Shown: one piece after another, positions 58,289 to 64,000 of the stretch
How positions within the stretch are numbered: position 1 is the first letter of the stretch
Layout of the letters: each line of letters begins with the position of its first letter
Assembly: GCA_009838765.1 (NCBI GenBank)
Contig: VXQX01000078.1
Location: 56,289-120,288, forward strand
From: Gemmatimonadales bacterium
GTDB taxonomy: Bacteria > Gemmatimonadota > Gemmatimonadetes > Palauibacterales > Palauibacteraceae
Direction of reading: 5' to 3'
Length of the DNA: 64,000 nucleotides
Made by a program: the position numbers and the translations under genes
The notes under the pieces: generated by a model
The model's database searches: none
The model's input: only the letters and a program-made list of their open reading frames with translations
Told to the model about the DNA's origin: nothing

Positions 58289-60979
58289 TTGGGTGACGCT
58301 CAACCGTCCACTGAGCTTTCCTCCCGCTACGATCCCGCCGGGCTCGAACAGCCGATGTACGAGCGCTGGGTCGAGGCGGGACTGTTTCACGTTCCGGCCG
58401 CGGACGTCGACCGGCCCTACGTGATCGTGATCCCCCCGCCGAACGTCACCGCCGCGCTGCACATGGGTCACGGGCTCAACAACACCCTGCAGGACGTCCT
58501 CATCCGTCGGCGGCGGATGCAGGGATACGACGCCCTGTGGGTGCCGGGCACGGACCACGCCGGAATCGCGACGCAGAACGTCGTCGAGCGGCAGTTGCGC
58601 GGCGATGGGCTCACCCGCTTCGATCTCGGACGGGATGCGTTCGTCGAGCGCGTCTGGGAGTGGGTCGACGAGTACGGCGGACGGATCATCGACCAGCTGC
58701 GCACCATCGGGTGTTCGTGCGACTGGGAGCGGACGCGGTTCACGCTCGACGAGGGACTCTCGGACGCGGTGCGTGAGGTCTTCGTCCGCCTTTACGAGAA
58801 GGACCTCATCTACCGCGGCCGCTACATCATCAACTGGTGTCCCCGCTGTCGCACCGCGCTCTCGAATGAGGAAGCGGAACACCGCGACCTGGATGGCAAG
58901 CTCTACCGCCTCAGGTACCCCCTGGTGGACGGTGGCCATGTGGAAGTCGCGACGACGCGGCCCGAGACGATGCTCGGCGACACGGGGCTCGCGGTGTCTC
59001 CGGACGACGCGCGATACGCGGACCTCGTCGGCCGGGAGGCCGAACTGCCGCTGGTCGGACGGCGCCTCCCGATCGTGGCGGACGAGCACGTGGACCCGGA
59101 GTTCGGTTCGGGCGTGGTGAAGGTCACGCCCGCACACGATCCGAACGACTTCGAGATCGGGGGGCGCCACGGATTCGAAGCGCTCGACGTGATGACGGAT
59201 CGGGGGGCGATGAACGACGCTGTTCCGGAGGCCTATCGCGGCCTCGACCGCTTCGAAGCGCGCCGCCGCGTCGTGGCGGACCTCGAGGCGGGTGGCTGGC
59301 TCGTGGGCGTGGAGGACCATACCCACGCCGTCGGTCGGTGCTATCGCTGCGACACCGTTGTCGAGCCGCGCCTGAGCCTCCAGTGGTTCGTGCGCATGAA
59401 GCCCCTCGCGGAACCGGGGCTGGCGGCCTACGAGAGTGGCGAGCTTCGCTTTCACCCCGCGCGGTTCGGTCGCGTTTACCGCAACTGGATGGAGAACATC
59501 CGCGATTGGTGCATCAGCCGGCAGTTGTGGTGGGGACATCGGATCCCCGTCTGGTATTGCGACGTCGCAGATTGCGACGAACTCGTCGTCTCGACGGAGG
59601 ACCCGGACGACTGTCCCGCCTGCGGAGGCGAGCTGCGCCAGGATGAGGATGTGCTGGATACCTGGTTCAGTTCGTGGCTGTGGCCCTTCTCGACGCTCGG
59701 ATGGCCGGAGCGCACGGGGGACCTCCGGTCGTTCTATCCCACGGCGACGCTCGTCACGGCGCCCGAGATCCTCTTCTTCTGGGTAGCCCGCATGATCATG
59801 GCGGGCTTCGAGTTCATGGGAGAGTTGCCGTTCACCGATGTCCTGCTGAACGGAACGGTTCGGGACCACCTCGGACGGCGCATGTCCAAATCTCTCGGAA
59901 ACGGAATCGACCCATTGGAAGTTGTTGAATTGTATGGTGCTGACGCCATGCGTTTCACGCTCGTTCGAGGGTCTCCGCTCGGGACGGACATCCAGCTGGA
60001 CAACGAGAATCTGGAAGCCGCGTTCCGGCCGGGGCGCAACTTCGCGAACAAGATGTGGAACGCGGCGCGGTTCGCGCTGCCGCACGCGCGCCAGGATGGG
60101 GCAGCGGACGCGCCCGCACCGACGGCGCTCGCGGACCGCTGGATCCGCAGCCGGCTCGCGCGGGTAGCGTACGAGATGGACGCGGCCTACGAAGGCTATC
60201 GTCTCCACGAGGCGGCGGAGGCCGGTCACGCTTTCGTGTGGGGAGATTTCTGTGACTGGTATCTGGAACTGGCGAAGCACCGGCTGACCGAGGGCGGGGA
60301 GCCTGCTCGGGACGTGGGACATACCCTGACGCTCGTGATGCGCGGCTGGCTCTCGCTCCTCCATCCGATCGTGCCCTTCGTCACGGAGGCGATCGCGGCG
60401 AGGTTGCCCGACGCGGACGCGGCGGGGTCGCTCGTCACCGGACCGTGGCCGGACTGCCCCGACGACTGGATCGATCCCGATGCGGAAGCGGGATTCGAGG
60501 CGCTGCGCGAGTTCGTGGGGGCCGTTCGGACGCTGCGCGGGGAGTACGGCGTGGCGCCGGGAACCCGTGTGCGGATCCGGGTGACCGGTGCTTCGCCGGC
60601 CCTGCTGTCGGCTCTGGCCGAAGAGGAGGGCAGCATCGCGCGCCTGGCGGCGCTGTCCGGGATCGAGCGGGTCGCGGAGGACGCGGGTGCGGCGTCCGCG
60701 GATGGCGCCGGGGCGCACGCGGTGCTCCGCTCGGGCGGAGAACTCTTCCTCCCGCTCGAAGGGGTCATCGATCTTGAAGCCGAACGAGGGCGCATCCATG
60801 CGGAACTGGAACGCACGGCCGATCTTCTCGCGCGGAGCCGCGGCAAGCTCGACAATGCGGGTTTTCTCGGTAACGCACCGGAGGAGGTCATCGCGCGGGA
60901 GCGGGAGAAAGTGACGTCGCTGGGAGAACAGCGGACGCGCCTCGAGGAGAAACTCCGATCGCTGCGGGCGGCGGTCTGA
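58289..60979 (+). CDS. valS: Valyl-tRNA synthetase
   Basis: 896-residue class I synthetase. The HIGH motif is PPPNVTAALHMGHGL (HMGH at 58-61), the KMSKS motif RRMSKSLGNGIDPLEV. The CP1 editing domain (about 190-345) has TTRPETMLGDTGLAV, and a C-terminal coiled-coil arm (about 830-896) is present. The only start giving the family N-terminus is TTG at 58289, with AGGAG 8 bases before it. Length normal. Confidence 0.96.
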   Translation: MGDAQPSTELSSRYDPAGLEQPMYERWVEAGLFHVPAADVDRPYVIVIPPPNVTAALHMGHGLNNTLQDVLIRRRRMQGYDALWVPGTDHAGIATQNVVERQLRGDGLTRFDLGRDAFVERVWEWVDEYGGRIIDQLRTIGCSCDWERTRFTLDEGLSDAVREVFVRLYEKDLIYRGRYIINWCPRCRTALSNEEAEHRDLDGKLYRLRYPLVDGGHVEVATTRPETMLGDTGLAVSPDDARYADLVGREAELPLVGRRLPIVADEHVDPEFGSGVVKVTPAHDPNDFEIGGRHGFEALDVMTDRGAMNDAVPEAYRGLDRFEARRRVVADLEAGGWLVGVEDHTHAVGRCYRCDTVVEPRLSLQWFVRMKPLAEPGLAAYESGELRFHPARFGRVYRNWMENIRDWCISRQLWWGHRIPVWYCDVADCDELVVSTEDPDDCPACGGELRQDEDVLDTWFSSWLWPFSTLGWPERTGDLRSFYPTATLVTAPEILFFWVARMIMAGFEFMGELPFTDVLLNGTVRDHLGRRMSKSLGNGIDPLEVVELYGADAMRFTLVRGSPLGTDIQLDNENLEAAFRPGRNFANKMWNAARFALPHARQDGAADAPAPTALADRWIRSRLARVAYEMDAAYEGYRLHEAAEAGHAFVWGDFCDWYLELAKHRLTEGGEPARDVGHTLTLVMRGWLSLLHPIVPFVTEAIAARLPDADAAGSLVTGPWPDCPDDWIDPDAEAGFEALREFVGAVRTLRGEYGVAPGTRVRIRVTGASPALLSALAEEEGSIARLAALSGIERVAEDAGAASADGAGAHAVLRSGGELFLPLEGVIDLEAERGRIHAELERTADLLARSRGKLDNAGFLGNAPEEVIAREREKVTSLGEQRTRLEEKLRSLRAAV

Positions 60980-61071
60980 CGCGCGCCGGGCCCGGGACTT
61001 CCGGGCGGTGGCCGAGTGCCCGCGAACGGCTTGTCGCCCTCGTCGCCGATGGGAGGCTCCTCTCGGCGGCC

Positions 61072-62472
61072 ATGGCCGTTCTCATCATTCAGGCGTGCGC
61101 GAGGGAGATGCCTCCGCCGGGTGCGCGGCCCGATGAGATCCCGCCGTCCATCGTCCGCATCCGTCCAGCGCCGGATTCGACGGTCGTCGACTTTGACGGG
61201 GCGCTCGAAATCCGCTTCAGCGAGCCCGTGCGGATACCGAACGGTCTTGCCAGGGAGATGTTCGTCACCCCGATGGAGATGTACGAGGCGCAGACGGGAT
61301 TCTCCGATCTGAGTCTCCGGCCGGAGGACGGGTGGCGGGACAGCGTCGCGTATTGCTTTTCGATTCCGACCGATGGGATCAACGACCTTCTGCGTAACGG
61401 GATGGAAGAACCGGTCGAGTTCTGTTTTTCCACCGGAGGCGAGATCCCGGACACCCGGGTCGAGGGAGAGGTGATCGACGCGCTCACCGCGCAGCCGCTT
61501 GCGGAGGCGCGCGTCATCTTCTGGGCAGGTCCGGATTCCATCCCCTACGGCGCGATCTCGGACAGCGCCGGAAGGTTCGCGGCGCGCGGGCTGCCGCCGG
61601 GCGAGTACCAGGCCTTCGGGTTCGTCGACCGCAATCGCAACCTGATTCCCGATCGGGTGCTGGAGTCCTACGACAGTGCGTCGGTGGCGGCATCGGCGGA
61701 TACGCCGACGGAGTTGCGGCTCGTCGTCGTGGCGCCGGATACGACGCCGCCGCTGCTGGCTCGCGCGCTCGTCGTGGGAGACGAAACCGTGCAGCTCGAA
61801 TTCGATGACTATCTCCTCAATCCCCAACCGGAGGTGCCCGGCATCGCGATCCGGGACTCGGCGACGAACGAACCGCTGGAGATCGTGGCCAGCCTCATCG
61901 GCTCGGCCGACGAGGTAACGTTCCCGCTCGACTCCGCGGCGCTGGCGGACTCCGTAGCGGCGGCGGACTCTGCGGCCGTAGCCGACTCGGCGGCGGTCGA
62001 TGACTCCGCGGCGGTTGAAGCGCCGAGCGCGGATTCCGCCGGCGCCGCGGCTTCGGACTCGGTCGCGGAAGAGGATCCCGTGCTTCCGTCGAGGTTCATC
62101 ACCGTGCGGCTCGGCGCGGCCCTCGACTCCGGGACATATCGGGTCTCGGTCACTGGCGTGGTGAACCTGCGCCGTCTCACGGGGGGCGGCGATACGTCCT
62201 TCGTGGCCACGCCGGAACCCCCGTCCGGCGACTCGGCGGCTGCCGAGGGCGATTCCGTCGCGGTGGAGCAGGATTCGGTGCCGCCTGCACCCGACAGCCT
62301 AGACCTCCCCGGGGTCCCTCCGGACACGGCCGGGGCGCCTCCGAATGCGGTCGGAGCGCCTCCGGATACGGTCGGAGCGCCACCGGATACCGTCGGAGCG
62401 CCACCGGATACCGTCGCGGTGCCACCGGGCACCGTCGGGGCGCCACCAGACACGGCCCGAAGACGCGCATGA
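61072..62472 (+). CDS. Ig-like (SbsA type) surface lipoprotein with C-terminal repeats
   Basis: 466-residue protein. A Big_5/SbsA-like Ig domain (PPSIVRIRPAPDSTVVDFDGALEIRFSEPV, in sections) is followed by a carboxypeptidase-regulatory-like fold (VEGEVIDALTAQPLAEARVIFW and SAGRFAARGLPPGEYQAFGFVD), then Asp/Ser/Ala repeats and a tail of GAPPDTV heptads. IIQAC at the N-terminus looks like a lipobox, but the ATG at 61072 leaves only eight residues before the Cys; a CTG at 60976 that overlaps the valS stop as CTGA would supply a full signal sequence. Extracellular or periplasmic role unknown. Confidence 0.72.
   Translation: MAVLIIQACAREMPPPGARPDEIPPSIVRIRPAPDSTVVDFDGALEIRFSEPVRIPNGLAREMFVTPMEMYEAQTGFSDLSLRPEDGWRDSVAYCFSIPTDGINDLLRNGMEEPVEFCFSTGGEIPDTRVEGEVIDALTAQPLAEARVIFWAGPDSIPYGAISDSAGRFAARGLPPGEYQAFGFVDRNRNLIPDRVLESYDSASVAASADTPTELRLVVVAPDTTPPLLARALVVGDETVQLEFDDYLLNPQPEVPGIAIRDSATNEPLEIVASLIGSADEVTFPLDSAALADSVAAADSAAVADSAAVDDSAAVEAPSADSAGAAASDSVAEEDPVLPSRFITVRLGAALDSGTYRVSVTGVVNLRRLTGGGDTSFVATPEPPSGDSAAAEGDSVAVEQDSVPPAPDSLDLPGVPPDTAGAPPNAVGAPPDTVGAPPDTVGAPPDTVAVPPGTVGAPPDTARRRA
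62311..62457 (+). repeat. Seven tandem 21-bp units encoding GAPPDTV heptads
   Basis: Units start at 62311, 62332, 62353, 62374, 62395, 62416 and 62437. Units 4 and 5 are identical; the third differs from them at two bases; the outer units are more diverged. Translation gives GVPPDTA, GAPPNAV, three GAPPDTV, AVPPGTV, GAPPDTA. It is a variable-number-type tandem repeat at the 3' end of the surface lipoprotein gene. Confidence 0.9.
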
Positions 62473-63845
62473 CGGACCCGCGCCGCTGGCTTCCCTCCAT
62501 GGACGCGCTCCTCAAGAAGTTGGAGGTCGCCGCCTGGATCGACCGCTACGGCCGGGAAACGGTCAAGGACTCGCTCCGCCGAGTCTTGGACCGCACTCGG
62601 GCGGCAACCGGTCCGGAGCGACCCGGTCCGGAAGATCTCCTTCGGGCTGCGGAACGCGATCTGGAGGCGCGATCCCGGCCCTCGCTGCGGCGGGCGCTGA
62701 ACGGAACCGGCGTCGTGCTCCACACCAACCTCGGCCGGGCGCCGCTTGCCGACGAGGCCGGTTGCGCCCAGGCGGAGGCCGCCGGCTACGGGAACGTGGA
62801 ACTCTCCCTCGCGACGGGCCGCCGCGGCTCCAGGTACGATCACTGCGGCGAAGCCGTCTGCGAACTGACGGGCGCGGACGCGGCGATCATCGCGAACAAC
62901 AACGCGGCGGCCGTGGCGCTCGTCGTGAACGAACTGGCTCGAGGCCGCGAGGTGCTCGTGTCGCGCGGAGAACTGGTCGAGATCGGAGGCACGTTCAGGA
63001 TCCCCGACGTTGTGGAACGGAGCGGCGGCCGGTTGCGGGAGGTCGGCACGACGAACCGGACGAGCGTGTCCGACTATGCGGCGGCCATCGACGAGTCGAC
63101 CGGGCTCATTCTGCGGGTCCACCCCTCGAACTACAGGGTCGAAGGCTTCGCGGCCCGCCCTCCTCTCGCGGCATTGGTGTCGGTTGCGCGCGAGCGGGGG
63201 GTCCCGCTGGCGCACGATCTCGGCTCCGGCTTGCTCGATGCGGATCTCCTGCCCGGCTTCCCGGAGGGACCCACCGCGCGGGGTTCGCTCGCCGCGGGCG
63301 TCGACCTCGCGACCTGGAGCGGCGACAAGCTCCTCGGGGGTCCGCAGGCCGGGATCATCGCCGGCGATGCGGCGTTGATCGGACGTTTGCGCCGGAATCC
63401 CCTCCTGCGGGCGTTCAGGGTGGACAAGACGACGCTCGCCGCCCTCGAAGCCACGCTGATGCTGTACCGCGATCCGGATCTTGCCGTTCGGCGCGTGCCG
63501 GCGCTGCGGATGCTGCGCGAGCCGGCGGAGGCGGTGGAAGCCCGCGCGGCCGCCGCGCGCCCCGATCCTCCACAGCGAAGCGGCGTGCGCGTGGACGTGG
63601 TTCGGACCGAGGCGATGGTCGGAGGGGGCGCCTTTCCGGGGTTCGCGATTCCTTCGGCCGGCTGGGCCGTGACGGGGGTCGATACCGAGCGGCTCGCGGC
63701 GGAGTGCCGCGCCGGCCCGGTCCCGCTCATCGGCCGCATCGAGCGTGCGGCGTTCATCGTCGATGTACGGACGCTGCCCGGTGAGGAGGCGGTCCGGGCG
63801 GCGGAAGCCATCGCCTCGGCCCTCGGCCGGCTCGCCAATGTCTGA
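62469..63845 (+). CDS. selA: L-seryl-tRNA(Sec) selenium transferase
   Basis: 458-residue PLP enzyme that turns Ser-tRNA(Sec) into Sec-tRNA(Sec) using selenophosphate. The N-terminal domain holds LNGTGVVLHTNLGRAPLADEA and LSLATGRRGSRYDHCGEAVCELTGADAAIIANNNAAAV (in sections). The PLP Lys is Lys287 in TWSGDKLLGGPQAGII. This implies a selenocysteine machinery (selB, selC, selD) elsewhere. The ATG overlaps the surface-lipoprotein stop; its end overlaps purN by 8 bases. Confidence 0.95.
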   Translation: MTDPRRWLPSMDALLKKLEVAAWIDRYGRETVKDSLRRVLDRTRAATGPERPGPEDLLRAAERDLEARSRPSLRRALNGTGVVLHTNLGRAPLADEAGCAQAEAAGYGNVELSLATGRRGSRYDHCGEAVCELTGADAAIIANNNAAAVALVVNELARGREVLVSRGELVEIGGTFRIPDVVERSGGRLREVGTTNRTSVSDYAAAIDESTGLILRVHPSNYRVEGFAARPPLAALVSVARERGVPLAHDLGSGLLDADLLPGFPEGPTARGSLAAGVDLATWSGDKLLGGPQAGIIAGDAALIGRLRRNPLLRAFRVDKTTLAALEATLMLYRDPDLAVRRVPALRMLREPAEAVEARAAAARPDPPQRSGVRVDVVRTEAMVGGGAFPGFAIPSAGWAVTGVDTERLAAECRAGPVPLIGRIERAAFIVDVRTLPGEEAVRAAEAIASALGRLANV

Positions 63846-64000
63846 CGTCGTGCGGATCGCGGTCCTCGCGTCCGGAGGCGGTTCCAACTTCCAGGCGCTC
63901 GTCGACCGCTTTCAGCGCGCGGACGTTCCCGATCGCGAGGTCGTCGGCGTGATCGCGAGCCGCGAGGGGGCGGGCGTCTTGGAGCGGGCGCGCCGGGCGG
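63838..64000 (+). CDS. purN: Phosphoribosylglycinamide formyltransferase, 3' end cut by the window
   Basis: 54 codons visible of an enzyme of purine synthesis that formylates GAR using 10-formyl-tetrahydrofolate. It opens SDVVRIAVLASGGGSNFQAL, with the phosphate-binding SGGGSNFQAL loop diagnostic of GART/PurN. The ATG at 63838 lies inside selA. The rest of the gene lies beyond base 64000. Confidence 0.9.
   Translation, partial: MSDVVRIAVLASGGGSNFQALVDRFQRADVPDREVVGVIASREGAGVLERARRA

Noticed and set aside
1..64000. tRNA, rRNA, CRISPR, insertion sequence or phage genes
   Set aside because: No T-loop GGTTCGANTCC pattern in a cloverleaf context, no rRNA-like stretch, no spaced short repeats, no transposase or integrase motifs were seen on either strand by eye.

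Overview
The window reads as a very GC-rich (roughly two-thirds G+C), densely packed chromosomal core region of a diderm, rod-forming bacterium. It carries the mreBCD/PBP2/RodA elongation machinery, an Mla-type lipid transport operon and many predicted lipoproteins. The gene mix fits Gemmatimonadota best: a bacilliredoxin, an 'asparagine synthetase B'-like secreted protein, a secreted 6-bladed propeller, a DUF4175-like coiled-coil protein and a GlmU-like nucleotidyltransferase. This is an inference from gene content, not a computed placement. I saw no rRNA, tRNA, phage, insertion sequence or CRISPR array.

Layout. 1-4167: end of the RseP-type site-2 protease, then a convergent block of a WalJ-like metallo-beta-lactamase-fold hydrolase, a GlmU-like protein and mannose-1-phosphate guanylyltransferase. 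4300-9825: leader terminator, lipoprotein, serS, an orphan sensor kinase and a PcrA/UvrD helicase. 9850-12490: small membrane protein; murA coupled to pgeF. 12521-26586: a promoter/attenuator leader, then rimP-nusA-L7Ae-infB-DUF503-rbfA-truB-ribF, two inserted envelope genes, rpsO, pnp and an M16 peptidase. 26612-27727: alanine dehydrogenase. 27910-35962: mreB-mreC-mreD-mrdA-rodA-accD-folC-bacilliredoxin. 36012-39666: hisS-guaA-nif3-like. 39767-44643 (minus): OPT transporter, small lipoprotein, mlaE, mlaF, mlaD in one overlapping operon. 44981-49799: clpB, lipoprotein, glycosyltransferase, methylmalonyl-CoA epimerase, thioredoxin. 49903-58155: rsmI followed by a four-gene cassette of envelope proteins of unknown role. 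58289-64000: valS, an Ig-like surface protein, selA and the start of purN.

Themes. (1) Cell envelope: MurA (with Asp in place of the catalytic Cys) coupled to PgeF, the elongasome operon, Mla transport, and the 50745-58155 cassette. (2) Translation and RNA: the nusA-infB operon, four aminoacyl-tRNA synthetase or ribosomal units, pnp with a structured leader. (3) Selenium: selA implies selenoprotein synthesis, though none is recognised here. Genes are joined by 4-base start/stop overlaps (ATGA, GTGA, TTGA and possibly CTGA), so translational coupling is pervasive.

Most of the window is ordinary core genome. The most interesting points are the 50745-58155 cassette of uncharacterised envelope proteins, the fosfomycin-insensitive type of MurA, the two T-tract hairpins placed in operon leaders rather than at gene ends, the ABC ATPase whose membrane tail is cut by an in-frame TAG, and the pnp leader repeats and hairpin.
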